Source of the DNA: JAJPHF01 sp035293805
GTDB lineage: Bacteria; Chloroflexota; UBA6077; JAJPHF01
Length of the DNA stretch: 50,760 nt
Reading direction: 5' to 3'
NCBI GenBank assembly: GCA_035293805.1
Contig: DATGMD010000077.1
Span: 1-50,760 of the forward strand
Part shown: in pieces, positions 8,227 to 15,969 of the stretch
Layout: each line of letters opens with the position of its first letter
Numbering within the stretch: the first letter of the stretch is position 1
Translations under genes and position numbers: made by a program
The notes under the pieces: model-generated
Databases searched by the model: none
Seen by the model: the letters and a program-made list of their open reading frames with translations, nothing else
Told to the model about the DNA's origin: nothing

Positions 8227-8255
8227 ATTGTCTGTGAACTGCGTCACATTTGCAA
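8227..8255 (-). promoter_or_regulatory. Candidate promoter of the small-protein gene
   Basis: Read on the minus strand, TTGCAA (8250-8255), a 17-bp spacer and GACAAT (8227-8232) make a plausible sigma-70-type promoter. Transcription would start near 8220, about 100 bases before the ATG at 8120. The upstream-most CRP-type box lies just beyond the -35 and the other fills the spacer. Confidence 0.4.
8233..8248. promoter_or_regulatory. CRP-type operator 1 (TGTGA-N6-TCACA)
   Basis: The 16-mer TGTGAACTGCGTCACA matches the CRP/GlxR-family consensus TGTGA-N6-TCACA in all ten fixed bases. It lies in the spacer of the candidate promoter, where a bound regulator would be expected to block transcription. 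Confidence 0.65.
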
Positions 8256-8262
8256 TTTTTTC

Positions 8263-8278
8263 CGTGAAGCAGCTCACA
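8263..8278. promoter_or_regulatory. CRP-type operator 2 (CGTGA-N6-TCACA)
   Basis: CGTGAAGCAGCTCACA matches the CRP consensus in nine of ten fixed bases. Its centre is exactly 30 bp from operator 1, close to three helical turns, with an AT-rich tract between them. It would sit around -50 relative to the candidate promoter, a position compatible with activation. Confidence 0.6.
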
Positions 8279-8321
8279 TATTCCCTCTCCGCCTCGGGGC
8301 CGACCTACCACGGGACGCCAC

Positions 8322-9266
8322 CTACGCCCGGCCGCGCAGCACCGCAATCGTCTTGTCCAGCGACGCGGCGTCCTCGACGTTCAGTAGTCGCGGCCGGGCG
8401 TCGCGCTTCTGCGCGGTGCGCCGAATCAGCCCGAGCAGCGTACGGCCGGGCCCGACTTCGACGAACGTATCCACGCCGGCACTGAGCATCGCCTCCACCG
8501 ACTGCTCCCACAGAACGCCGCCCTTGATCTGGTTGCGCAGCGCGGCACGCAAGGCCAGCGCGTCCGTCGCCGGGCGGGCCGTCGTGTTCGACACCACCGG
8601 CAGCCGCGCATCCCGGATGGGCGCAGCCTCCAGTGCGGGCAGGAAGCGCGCCTCGGCCGGCTCCATGAGCGGTGAGTGAAACGCGCCGCCAACAACCAGC
8701 TCCGTCACGCGCGCCCCGGCGGCGACGAACCGAGGGGCCGCCTCCTGAACAGCCGCCGTGTCGCCCGCGATGACGACTTGCCCGGGGCTGTTGTAATTCG
8801 CCACCGCCAGCACCCCGGCACCGTCCCAAGCTGCCACGAGCGCCGCGACCTGCTCATCCGGGAGGCCCGTCACGGCCAGCATGCTGCCGGGGCGCGCGCA
8901 CGCGGCCTGCATCGCCTCGGCGCGCGCCCGCACCAGCGGCAACGCATCCTGGAGTGACAGCGCCCCCGCGGCCACGAGCGCGGCGTACTCTCCGAGGCTG
9001 TGCCCGGCTACGATATCCGGGTCGAAGCCCGCATCCTGCAGAGCGGCCAAGCACGCGCAGTCCACGGCGAAGATAGCGGGTTGCGCGTTCGCGGTCTCGA
9101 CCAGCTCGTCCAGGGGGCCTTCGAAGCAACGGCGCTCCAGGTCGGGGACGGCGGCGGTCACCTCGGCCCACACTGCTGCGGCGGCCGGGGAGGCGGCGAC
9201 GATGTCGCGCCCCATGCCGACGCTGGCCGAGCCCTGGCCCGGAAACACGAACGCCGTTTTGCCCAT
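8322..9266 (-). CDS. fabD: Malonyl-CoA:ACP transacylase
   Basis: FabD moves malonyl groups from CoA to acyl carrier protein for fatty acid synthesis in the cytoplasm. At 314 residues it has the usual length. The N-terminal VFPGQGSASVGMG loop, the nucleophile motif AGHSLGEYAAL (Ser about 92), the substrate-side Arg in LVRARAEAMQ, the catalytic His in GGAFHSPLME, and the C-terminal VEVGPGRTLLGL are all present. ATG 9266 has GGAGTGA just upstream. No other fab gene is next to it; the gene ends about 45 bp before the CRP-type boxes that belong to the next minus-strand gene. Confidence 0.95.
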   Translation of the reverse strand: MGKTAFVFPGQGSASVGMGRDIVAASPAAAAVWAEVTAAVPDLERRCFEGPLDELVETANAQPAIFAVDCACLAALQDAGFDPDIVAGHSLGEYAALVAAGALSLQDALPLVRARAEAMQAACARPGSMLAVTGLPDEQVAALVAAWDGAGVLAVANYNSPGQVVIAGDTAAVQEAAPRFVAAGARVTELVVGGAFHSPLMEPAEARFLPALEAAPIRDARLPVVSNTTARPATDALALRAALRNQIKGGVLWEQSVEAMLSAGVDTFVEVGPGRTLLGLIRRTAQKRDARPRLLNVEDAASLDKTIAVLRGRA

Positions 9267-9301
9267 CGTTCACTCCGCGGGCGGCGCGTCGCCCGGGCGC
9301 G

Positions 9302-9332
9302 ATTATACGAGGCGGGCAGCCACGAGGGGCAA
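9302..9332 (-). promoter_or_regulatory. Candidate fabD promoter
   Basis: On the minus strand a perfect TATAAT (9302-9307) sits about 36 bases before the fabD ATG. The best -35 is TTGCCC (9327-9332) at a long 19-bp spacing, so the -10 carries most of the support. Confidence 0.45.
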
Positions 9333-9363
9333 GAACCGGGGCAAGTTACCTAACGCGCGGGGA

Positions 9364-9753
9364 TCAGCCACGGTACAGCAGCCGATAGAGCCGGTCGGCC
9401 CAGGTTTCCGGGGGCAGCTCCACCGGGCGGCCGCGCCAGTAGTGCTGCGAGCGGCCGCGTGGGCCGAGGAGCAGCGTGAGGACGGCGAGCGCGATGCAGA
9501 CCAGCCCGGCCAGGAACACTTGCGAGCTGTAAGGAAAGCGGAACATCCACCCCACGAGCGCAATCAGCGCCCCCGCCAACAGCAGCTCGCTGGGCGAGTG
9601 CGGGCGCCAATCGGGCAAATGCAGGCCCGCTGGCCGCGGCGGGGGCAGCCGGCGCGGCGCAGGTTCGGCCGGCAGGCGATCGACGTGCCCGCGCGCTAAT
9701 GCGTCTTCGATCTGCTTGCGCAGATCTTCCGGCAAGTCGGGCTGTCTGGACAT
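9364..9753 (-). CDS. Small membrane protein of unknown function
   Basis: This 129-residue protein has a charged cytoplasmic start (DLPEDLRKQIEDALARGHVD), a Pro/Arg-rich stretch to about residue 55 and two hydrophobic segments at about 56-72 (LLLAGALIALVGWMF) and 78-95 (VFLAGLVCIALAVLTLLLG). A short basic/aromatic tail follows. I do not recognise a family. It is followed by fabD, about 100 bp on and on the same strand, but a strong -10 between them suggests separate transcription. The GGGATGAGC before ATG 9753 is a possible ribosome site. A TATAAT at 9795-9800 (minus strand) may be its own -10. Confidence 0.65.
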   Translation of the reverse strand: MSRQPDLPEDLRKQIEDALARGHVDRLPAEPAPRRLPPPRPAGLHLPDWRPHSPSELLLAGALIALVGWMFRFPYSSQVFLAGLVCIALAVLTLLLGPRGRSQHYWRGRPVELPPETWADRLYRLLYRG

Positions 9754-9844
9754 GCGTTGCTCATCCCGAACGATGGGTCCGGCGCCCTGTCGGCATTATA
9801 CCGGGCGGCGGGCCGGTCCGCCGGAAAGTCGTGGTCCGGGACTA

Positions 9845-9874
9845 TTGCGCGTTGTCGTGCCGATGGGGTACAAT
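9845..9874 (+). promoter_or_regulatory. Promoter of the zinc-ribbon gene
   Basis: TTGCGC (9845-9850), an 18-bp spacer and TACAAT (9869-9874) form a good sigma-70-type promoter. It leaves an untranslated leader of about 130 bases before GTG 10011; I see no riboswitch or clear stem in that leader. Confidence 0.5.
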
Positions 9875-10010
9875 CGGTCCAGTGGAAAGGTCAAGCTCGC
9901 GCTGCGAAGACGCGGTCGAATCCTGAAGCGCCCGCCGCTTAGGTCCAGACCCGCTCCCCCGCTCACGATGCCTCAGCCTTTACCCATCCTAGAGTCTCAA
10001 GGAGACATTC

Positions 10011-10364
10011 GTGAGTTTCGTCGACCGTACGCTCGTTTGCCGGGAGTGTGGGCAGGAGTTCACCTTCACCGCAGGGGAGCAGGAGTTCTTCGCCCAGAAG
10101 GGGTTCACCAACGAGCCCGGGCGCTGCACCGAGTGCCGCTCCGCGCGCAAGGCCCGCATGGGCGGCGGCGGAGGCATGGCCTACGACAGCGACCGCGGCT
10201 ACAGCGGTGGCGGCTACGGCGGTGGCTACTCGCGCGGCCCGCGCGAGATGTTCGACGCCGTCTGTTCCGAGTGCGGCGGGGTGGCGCACGTGCCGTTCCA
10301 GCCACGCAGCGACAAGCCGGTCTACTGCTCGAGCTGCTTCGAGCGAGTGCGCAGCTATCGGTAA
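10011..10364 (+). CDS. Double zinc-ribbon protein with glycine/arginine-rich linker
   Basis: The product has 117 residues. The N-terminal ribbon (about 9-48) has CRECG and CTECR cysteine pairs, matching small bacterial zinc-ribbon proteins of the zf-Tbcl type, including the typical DRTLVCRECGQEF and GFTNEPGRC. The C-terminal ribbon (about 83-110) has CSECGG and CSSCF pairs. Between them lies a flexible linker, GGGGGMAYDSDRGYSGGGYG and onwards, resembling the RGG/RGY linkers of RNA-binding proteins. GTG 10011 is supported by AAGGAG at 10000-10005. The protein probably binds nucleic acid, but that is inferred from composition only. It has its own promoter and a strong terminator, so it is likely an abundant single-gene transcript. 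Confidence 0.85.
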   Translation: MSFVDRTLVCRECGQEFTFTAGEQEFFAQKGFTNEPGRCTECRSARKARMGGGGGMAYDSDRGYSGGGYGGGYSRGPREMFDAVCSECGGVAHVPFQPRSDKPVYCSSCFERVRSYR

Positions 10365-10394
10365 GCCGTACTGACAGCCAACCGAGCAAGGAAC

Positions 10395-10424
10395 AAGCGG
10401 CGGGTGCCTCGGCACCCGCCGCTT
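10395..10424. terminator. Terminator hairpin after the zinc-ribbon gene
   Basis: A 14-bp perfect stem (10395-10408 with 10411-10424) with a TC loop follows the zinc-ribbon stop codon by about 30 bases. It has no long T-tract beyond the stem. Confidence 0.65.
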
Positions 10425-10568
10425 GGCGTCTCTGGCCCACGCCGCACTCCCCCGCCGCGCGCTGCCAGCGGGGCCCCGGCGCGGCCGGCCCGATTCGCCC
10501 CGCCCGGCGCAGGATCGAGCACGTCTCCATCGACTCGGCCACGAACCACCCGCGCCCGGAGCCTGTTG

Positions 10569-11336
10569 ATGCGCATCGCCACCTGGAATGTGAACTCCAT
10601 CGCCGCGCGCTTGCCGGCCGTCACCGCCTGGCTGCTGGAGCAGCAGCCAGACGTGCTCTGCTTGCAGGAGATCAAGTGCGTGGCGGAGCGGTTCCCCGCC
10701 GCCGCCTTCGCGGAGCTGGGCTACCACGCCGCCGTCTTCGGCCAGCCCACGTACAACGGCGTGGCGATTCTCGCGCGCCAGCCGCCTGTCGAGGTGGAGC
10801 GGGGCTTTCCGGGCCAGCCTGACGGCCCGGCCCGCTTGATCGCCGCTGCGGTTGGGCCGGTCCGCGTGGTGGACGTGTACGTCCCGAATGGAGCGCCACT
10901 CGGATCGGACCGGTACAGCGGCAAGCTGGCGTGGCTGGCGCAGCTCCGCGCGTACCTGGACGCGCGGCATACGCCGGACGAGCTGCTAGTCCTCTGTGGC
11001 GACTTCAACGTCGCGCCGGAGCCGCGCGACGTATACGATCCGGCCGCCCTGGCCGCACAGGTGTTGTTCACGCCGCCCGAGCGCGCGGCCCTCGCCCCGG
11101 TCGCGGCCTGGGGCCTCGTGGATACCTTCCGGCTCCACGAGTCGGAGCCCGGCCACTACTCGTGGTGGGACTACCGCCAGGCGGCCTTCCGCCGGAACCT
11201 CGGGCTACGCATCGACCACGTATGGGCCACGCCGCCGCTTGCCGCGGCCTGTACCGGCGCTTGGATCGACCGGGCGCCGCGCGGCGGCGAGCGTCCGTCG
11301 GACCACGCCCCGGTCGTCGCCGACTTCGCACTCTAG
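10569..11336 (+). CDS. xthA: Exodeoxyribonuclease III / AP endonuclease
   Basis: This DNA-repair enzyme cuts abasic sites and degrades 3' ends of duplex DNA. From ATG 10569 the protein has 255 residues, the family's usual size, beginning with MRIATWNVNSIAARL. Catalytic motifs in order are LQEIKC (metal-binding Glu), NGVAILAR, YVPNG (catalytic Tyr region), GDFNVAPE (Asp/Asn pair), RIDHVWAT and the terminal SDHAPVVADF (Asp-His). Upstream codons in the same frame run through the terminator hairpin and look non-coding. It stands alone between that terminator and the SAM riboswitch promoter. Confidence 0.95.
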   Translation: MRIATWNVNSIAARLPAVTAWLLEQQPDVLCLQEIKCVAERFPAAAFAELGYHAAVFGQPTYNGVAILARQPPVEVERGFPGQPDGPARLIAAAVGPVRVVDVYVPNGAPLGSDRYSGKLAWLAQLRAYLDARHTPDELLVLCGDFNVAPEPRDVYDPAALAAQVLFTPPERAALAPVAAWGLVDTFRLHESEPGHYSWWDYRQAAFRRNLGLRIDHVWATPPLAAACTGAWIDRAPRGGERPSDHAPVVADFAL

Positions 11337-11354
11337 CGCGGGGCCCCGGTGGAC

Positions 11355-11384
11355 TTGGGCGCGGCGTCATAACTGTGCTATACT
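11355..11384 (+). promoter_or_regulatory. Promoter of the SAM-cycle operon
   Basis: TTGGGC (11355-11360), an 18-bp spacer and TATACT (11379-11384) precede the riboswitch. Transcription would start near 11391, some 35 bases before the first paired helix. Confidence 0.55.
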
Positions 11385-11425
11385 CACCCGATTCGCACGC
11401 GCCTTTACAATTGCAGATGCCGCTG

Positions 11426-11559
11426 CTCTTATCGAGAGAGGTGGAGGGACTGGCCCGACGAAGCCCGGCAACCCCCTTGGCGACGCGTGTGCTGAGCCAC
11501 GCGCGCGGAGGTGAGGGTGCCAATTCCGACGGAGCGCATGGCGCTCCGAGAGATGAGAG
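11426..11559 (+). ncRNA. SAM-I riboswitch (S-box)
   Basis: The stretch carries the S-box core: CTCTTATC-GAGAGAGGTGGAGGGA at the 5' side, then GACTGGCCCGACGAAGCCCG and GGCAACC, a variable stem, GGTGCCAATTCC, a further stem, and GATGAGAG closing helix P1 with CTCTTATC (one U-G pair). SAM-I riboswitches bind S-adenosylmethionine and turn the downstream genes off. Together with the terminator at 11591 it should shut down the mtnA-metK operon when SAM is plentiful. Confidence 0.95.
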
Positions 11560-11590
11560 ACGTCCTCGGGTACTCGTGCGCACGCGCCAG

Positions 11591-11615
11591 AACTTCTCAA
11601 CCGAGAAGTTTTTTT
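11591..11615 (+). terminator. Riboswitch-controlled intrinsic terminator
   Basis: An 8-bp stem (AACTTCTC and GAGAAGTT, loop AACC) runs straight into a T-tract, with seven T in all at 11609-11615. It is the only classical U-tract terminator of this shape nearby and is well placed as the riboswitch expression platform, about 100 bases before mtnA. Confidence 0.9.
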
Positions 11616-11717
11616 GTGCCCTGCGACAGCCCCAGCGGCTCCCTGCAGTGTGAGGCCAGCCCCAGGAGCGAGGGCCATCAACCGCGCGACAGCGCCTGTG
11701 CCGGCCCAGGAGCCGAG

Positions 11718-12800
11718 TTGACCGATACGATCAGCTACACCGCCGGCGTGGTCCGGCTCGTCGATCAGACGCGCCTGCCCACCGAGGTCGTGGAGCACGA
11801 GTGCCGGGCGGCGGCCGACGTGGCCGAGGCGATCCGCACCATGCGGGTGCGCGGAGCGCCGGCGATCGGCGTGGCCGGCGCCTACGCGCTGGCGCTTGGC
11901 GCGCGGGAGTATGCCGGGGACGACCCGTCGGGCTTTCGCGTCCACCTGGAGCGCGTCGCCGCCGAGGTCCGGGCCACGCGCCCCACGGCCGTGAACCTCT
12001 TCTGGGCGGTGGCGCGCGCGCTCGCGGTGGCCGACGCTGCGCTCGCGGCGGGCGTGCCGGCGGCGCGCGAGGCGCTAGTCGACCTGGCCGAGCGGCTCCG
12101 CGCAGAGGACGTGGCCCTGAACCGGCAGCTTGGCCAGCACGGCGCCGACCTCGTGCCGGACAACGCGCGCGTGCTGACCCACTGCAACGCGGGCGCACTC
12201 GCCACGGCCGGCTACGGCACGGCGCTGGGCGTGGTGCGCGGCGCGGTGGAGCGCGGGAAGCGGCTGCACGTCTACGTCGACGAGACCCGGCCCTTCCTGC
12301 AGGGCGCGCGGCTGACCGCCTGGGAGCTGCAGGCCGACGGCATCCCGCTAACGCTCATTACCGACAACATGGCCGGCTACTTCATGGCGCAGGGCAAAGT
12401 GGACCTGGTGGTCGTCGGGGCTGACCGCATCGCCGCCAATGGCGACGTGGCGAACAAGATCGGCACCTACAGCCTAGCCGTCCTGGCGCATGCTCACGGG
12501 ATCCCGTTCTACGTGGCGGCGCCCACCTCGACGGTGGACCTCTCCCTGGCTACTGGCGAGTCGATCCCGATCGAAGAACGCAGTGCCGACGAGGTGACGC
12601 ACTTCGCCGGGCGGCGCGTCGCGCCAGAGGGCATCGGGGTGGCCAATCCCGCGTTCGACGTGACGCCGCACCGCTACGTGACCGCGATCGTGTCCGAGCA
12701 GGGGGTGCTGCGGCCGCCATTCGGCCCCGCGCTGGCCGCGGCCGTGCGCGCCGCCGAGCGGGCGAGCGAGGCCAGGGCTAATCCGGCGCCGAGTCGGTAG
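11718..12800 (+). CDS. mtnA: S-methyl-5-thioribose-1-phosphate isomerase
   Basis: MtnA converts 5-methylthioribose-1-phosphate to methylthioribulose-1-phosphate in methionine salvage. The best start is TTG 11718, with CAGGAG five bases before it, giving 360 residues; the frame is open further upstream but runs through the riboswitch terminator. Family motifs include the TMRVRGAPAIGVAGAYALAL loop, VLTHCNAGALATAGYGTALG with the active Cys, VYVDETRPFLQGARLTAWEL, the Asp of VVGADRIAANGDVANKIGTY, and FYVAAPTSTVD. It is the first gene of the riboswitch-controlled operon and lies just before mtnP, which supplies its substrate. Confidence 0.95.
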   Translation: MTDTISYTAGVVRLVDQTRLPTEVVEHECRAAADVAEAIRTMRVRGAPAIGVAGAYALALGAREYAGDDPSGFRVHLERVAAEVRATRPTAVNLFWAVARALAVADAALAAGVPAAREALVDLAERLRAEDVALNRQLGQHGADLVPDNARVLTHCNAGALATAGYGTALGVVRGAVERGKRLHVYVDETRPFLQGARLTAWELQADGIPLTLITDNMAGYFMAQGKVDLVVVGADRIAANGDVANKIGTYSLAVLAHAHGIPFYVAAPTSTVDLSLATGESIPIEERSADEVTHFAGRRVAPEGIGVANPAFDVTPHRYVTAIVSEQGVLRPPFGPALAAAVRAAERASEARANPAPSR

Positions 12801-12813
12801 CGCGGGAGCGAGG

Positions 12814-13617
12814 ATGGCGGAGCAGCTAGCGGAGATCGGGGTTTTCGGCGGCTCGGGCTTCTACAGCCTGCTGGAGCACCGCGAGGAGCGTCGCGTCGAG
12901 ACGCCCTACGGCGAGCCGAGCGATGCGCTGCACCTGGGCGAGATCGGCGGCCGCCGGGTCGCTTTCCTGCCGCGCCACGGCGCGCGCCACCAGTACCCGG
13001 CGCACGTGGTGAACTATCGCGCCAACCTGTGGGCGATGAAAGAAGTTGGCGTGACGCGCATCCTGGGGCCGTGCGCCGCCGGCAGCTTGCAGCGGCACGT
13101 GCGGCCCGGCGACTTCGTCGTCTGCGATCAGTTCGTGGACCGGACGAGCGGACGCGCCGACACGTTCTACATGGGCCCGCACGCTGTACACATCAGCACC
13201 GCCGAGCCGTACTGTCCCGAGGTCGGTCCGCTGGCGGTCGAGGCCGCGCGCGGGCTGGGCATCCCGGTCCACGAGCGCGGCACGGTCGTGGTGATCCAGG
13301 GGCCGCGCTTCAGCACCCGCGCGGAGAGCCGCTGGTTCGCCAGCCAGGGCTGGGAGGTGATCAACATGACCCAGTACCCGGAATGCGCGCTCGCGCGTGA
13401 GCTGGAGCTGTGCTATACGAACGTCTCGCTGATCACCGATTACGACGCCGGCGTCGCGGCGGAGTCGGGCGTCCAGGCGGTGAGCGCCGACGCCGTGGTG
13501 CGCGTGTTCAACGAGAACAACGCGCGCCTGCGTGATCTCCTGCACGCGCTGATCCCGCGGATTCCGAGCGAGCGCTCGTGCCCCTGCGGCCACGCGCTCC
13601 AGGGCGCGACCCTGTGA
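12814..13617 (+). CDS. mtnP: S-methyl-5'-thioadenosine phosphorylase
   Basis: MtnP splits methylthioadenosine with phosphate into adenine and methylthioribose-1-phosphate, the substrate of MtnA. The 267-residue protein has the family pattern: the phosphate loop GVFGGSGFYSLL, FLPRHGARHQYPAHVVNYRA, the conserved GPCAAGSLQRHVRPGDFVV, VIQGPRFSTRAES, and the purine-site INMTQYPECALARELELCYT, ending with Asp-containing LITDYDAG. The ATG is preceded by GGGAGCGAGG. The gap to mtnA is 13 bp, so both belong to the SAM-riboswitch operon. The MTIP-type (methylthioinosine) alternative cannot be fully excluded, but pairing with mtnA favours MTA. Confidence 0.92.
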   Translation: MAEQLAEIGVFGGSGFYSLLEHREERRVETPYGEPSDALHLGEIGGRRVAFLPRHGARHQYPAHVVNYRANLWAMKEVGVTRILGPCAAGSLQRHVRPGDFVVCDQFVDRTSGRADTFYMGPHAVHISTAEPYCPEVGPLAVEAARGLGIPVHERGTVVVIQGPRFSTRAESRWFASQGWEVINMTQYPECALARELELCYTNVSLITDYDAGVAAESGVQAVSADAVVRVFNENNARLRDLLHALIPRIPSERSCPCGHALQGATL

Positions 13618-13651
13618 GGCGCGCGCCCCACTCTCGCGCGAGGATACGGCT

Positions 13652-14563
13652 ATGAGTCTGGTAGTCGTCGGGTCGATGGCGCTCGACACCGTGAAAACGC
13701 CGTTCGGCGAAGTGAAAGAGGTGCTGGGAGGCGCGGCGACGTTCTTCTCGCTGGCCGCCAGCAACTTCACGCAGGTGCAGGTCGTCGCGGTGGTGGGCGA
13801 GGACTTTCCGGAGGAGCATCTTGATCTCCTACGGAGCCGGAACATCGACGTGAGCGGCGTGCAGCGCCGCCCCGGGCGCACCTTTCGCTGGTCGGGCGAA
13901 TACACCTACGACCTCAATACCGCGCACACGCTCGATACACAGCTGGGCGTGTTCGCCGACTTCCATCCGGAGCTGCCCGACCACTATCGCGACGCCGACT
14001 TCGTGTTCCTGGCCAACATCGACCCGGTGCTCCAGCTCGAGGTCGTGCGCCAGATGCGCTCCCCGCGGCTGCGCGCGCTCGACTCGATGAACTTCTGGAT
14101 CGAGAGCAAGCGCCCCGAGCTGACCGAGGCGATGTCGAACGTGGACGTCGTATTGCTGAACGAGGGCGAGGTGCGCGAGTACGCCGGCACCTATAACCTG
14201 TACACCGCCGCCCGCAAGGTGCTCGACCTCGGCCCGAGCGCCCTGGTCGCCAAGAAGGGCGAGAACGGCGCCGTGCTGATCTCGTCGTCGGGCATCTTCA
14301 TCGCGCCCGCCTTCCCGCTCGAGTCAGTGCTGGACCCGACGGGGGCGGGCGACTCGTTTGCCGGCGGCTTCGTCGGCTATCTCGCGGGCGTCGGCGACGT
14401 GTCGCTGGCCAGCATCAAGCGGGCGATGATCCACGGCAGCACGATCGCGTCGTTTGCGGTCGAGGACTTCAGCGTGAACCGCCTAGTACGCCTGCAGCCG
14501 GCGGAGCTTCGGGAGCGCTTTGAGCAATTCCGCGAATTGATGACGTTCGAGGCGAACGCCTGA
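13652..14563 (+). CDS. PfkB-family sugar/nucleoside kinase, possibly adenosine kinase
   Basis: This 303-residue ribokinase-like enzyme shows the PfkB signatures: the N-terminal LVVVGSMALDTVKT strand, the double-glycine loop LGGAATFFSLAA (about 30-41), VVLLNEGEVREYAG, VAKKGENGAVL and the anion-hole/catalytic motif DPTGAGDSFAGGFVGYLAG (about 225-243, Asp base included). It lies between mtnP and ahcY under the SAM riboswitch. AhcY releases adenosine from S-adenosylhomocysteine and its reaction is driven by adenosine removal, so an adenosine kinase is the most economical role. A methylthioribose kinase is not needed because MtnP already gives the phosphorylated sugar. Substrate specificity is inferred from context only. 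Confidence 0.85.
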   Translation: MSLVVVGSMALDTVKTPFGEVKEVLGGAATFFSLAASNFTQVQVVAVVGEDFPEEHLDLLRSRNIDVSGVQRRPGRTFRWSGEYTYDLNTAHTLDTQLGVFADFHPELPDHYRDADFVFLANIDPVLQLEVVRQMRSPRLRALDSMNFWIESKRPELTEAMSNVDVVLLNEGEVREYAGTYNLYTAARKVLDLGPSALVAKKGENGAVLISSSGIFIAPAFPLESVLDPTGAGDSFAGGFVGYLAGVGDVSLASIKRAMIHGSTIASFAVEDFSVNRLVRLQPAELRERFEQFRELMTFEANA

Positions 14564-14625
14564 GCGCCCCACCGGCCCGACGAGCGGCGGCGCCGCCTCC
14601 GACCGGCAAGAAGAGGAGGACCAAC

Positions 14626-15891
14626 TTGGCGAATACCCCGCACCACGTAAAGGACCTGGCGTTGGCCGACGAGGGCAAGCTGCACATCGAGTGGGCCGAG
14701 GCCCAGATGGCGGTGCTGCGGCTGATCCGTGAGCGCTTCCAACGCGAGCGCCCGCTGGAGGGCGTGCGCCTGGCGGCCTGCCTGCACGTGACGTCCGAGA
14801 CCGCCAACCTGGCGATCACGCTGCGGGATGGTGGCGCCCAGGTGACCCTCTGCGCCAGCAACCCGCTCAGCACGCAGGACGACGTGGCCGCCGCGCTTGT
14901 CGCCCACTACGGCATACCCACGTACGCGATCAAGGGCGAGGACGAGCAGACGTATTACCAGCACCTGAATGCCACGCTCGACTCGAAGCCGCAGCTCACC
15001 ATGGACGACGGCGCCGATCTGGTGAGCCAGCTGCACACGAAGCGCGCCGATCTGCTCGCCAACGTGGTCGGCGGCACGGAGGAGACGACCACCGGGGTCA
15101 TTCGCCTGCGCAGCATGGCGAGGGACGGCGTCCTGAAGTATCCGATCATCGCCGTAAACGAGGCGATGACCAAGCACATGTTCGACAACCGCTACGGCAC
15201 CGGCCAGAGCACCATCGACGGGGTCGTGCGGGCGACCAACGTGCTGCTCGCCGGGCGCCACGTGGTCGTTTGTGGCTATGGCTGGTGCGGCAAGGGCGTG
15301 GCGATGCGCGCGAAGGGCCTGGGCGCCAACGTGATTGTGACCGAGGTCGACCCGATCCGAGCGCTAGAAGCGCTGATGGACGGGCACCGCGTGATGCCCG
15401 TCGCGGAGGCCGCGCGGCAGGGCGACCTATTCGTGACTGTGACGGGCGACAAGAACGTGCTGAGCGGCGACCACCTGGCGGCCATGAAGGACGGCGCGAT
15501 TGTCGCCAACTCTGGCCACTTCAACGCCGAGATCGACATCGCGGCGATGGAGCGGGCCGCCAAGAGCAAGCGCCACGTGCGCGAGTTCGTGGATGAGTAC
15601 ACTTACCCCGACGGCCACCGGGTCTACCTGCTTGGCGAGGGGCGCCTGATCAATCTGGCCGCGGCCGAGGGCCATCCGGCCGCCGTGATGGACATGAGCT
15701 TCGCCAATCAGGCGCTGGCGGCCGAGTACATGCTGCGCCACAGCAAGGAGCTAGAACGCACCGTCTACGCGGTGCCCGAGCCCATCGACCGCGAGATCGC
15801 CCGCTTGAAGCTGGAGTCGCTCGGCGTCCAAATCGACACGTTGACCGCCGAGCAGGCGAAGTACCTCGAATCCTGGGACGAGGGGACGTGA
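14626..15891 (+). CDS. ahcY: Adenosylhomocysteinase
   Basis: AhcY hydrolyses S-adenosylhomocysteine to adenosine and homocysteine using bound NAD. The start is TTG 14626 with AGGAGGA six bases before it, giving 421 residues. Motifs include LHVTSETANLAITLRDGGAQ, NPLSTQDDVAAAL, the catalytic Asp region MDDGADLV, GGTEETTTGVIRL, NEAMTKHMFDNRYGTGQS (Lys/Asp/His/Asn), the NAD loop VCGYGWCGKGVAMRAKGLGA, and the C-terminal LEKxK-like DTLTAEQAKYL. It is followed by metK after 78 bp, closing the methyl cycle with MtnA, MtnP and the PfkB kinase. Confidence 0.96.
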   Translation: MANTPHHVKDLALADEGKLHIEWAEAQMAVLRLIRERFQRERPLEGVRLAACLHVTSETANLAITLRDGGAQVTLCASNPLSTQDDVAAALVAHYGIPTYAIKGEDEQTYYQHLNATLDSKPQLTMDDGADLVSQLHTKRADLLANVVGGTEETTTGVIRLRSMARDGVLKYPIIAVNEAMTKHMFDNRYGTGQSTIDGVVRATNVLLAGRHVVVCGYGWCGKGVAMRAKGLGANVIVTEVDPIRALEALMDGHRVMPVAEAARQGDLFVTVTGDKNVLSGDHLAAMKDGAIVANSGHFNAEIDIAAMERAAKSKRHVREFVDEYTYPDGHRVYLLGEGRLINLAAAEGHPAAVMDMSFANQALAAEYMLRHSKELERTVYAVPEPIDREIARLKLESLGVQIDTLTAEQAKYLESWDEGT

Positions 15892-15969
15892 TTAGCCGCC
15901 GAGCGACGAACGCGGAGCGCGTGCGGATGGCTTAGCGCTCCCCACTCGGCACGCAGCACTGGAGAGAAC

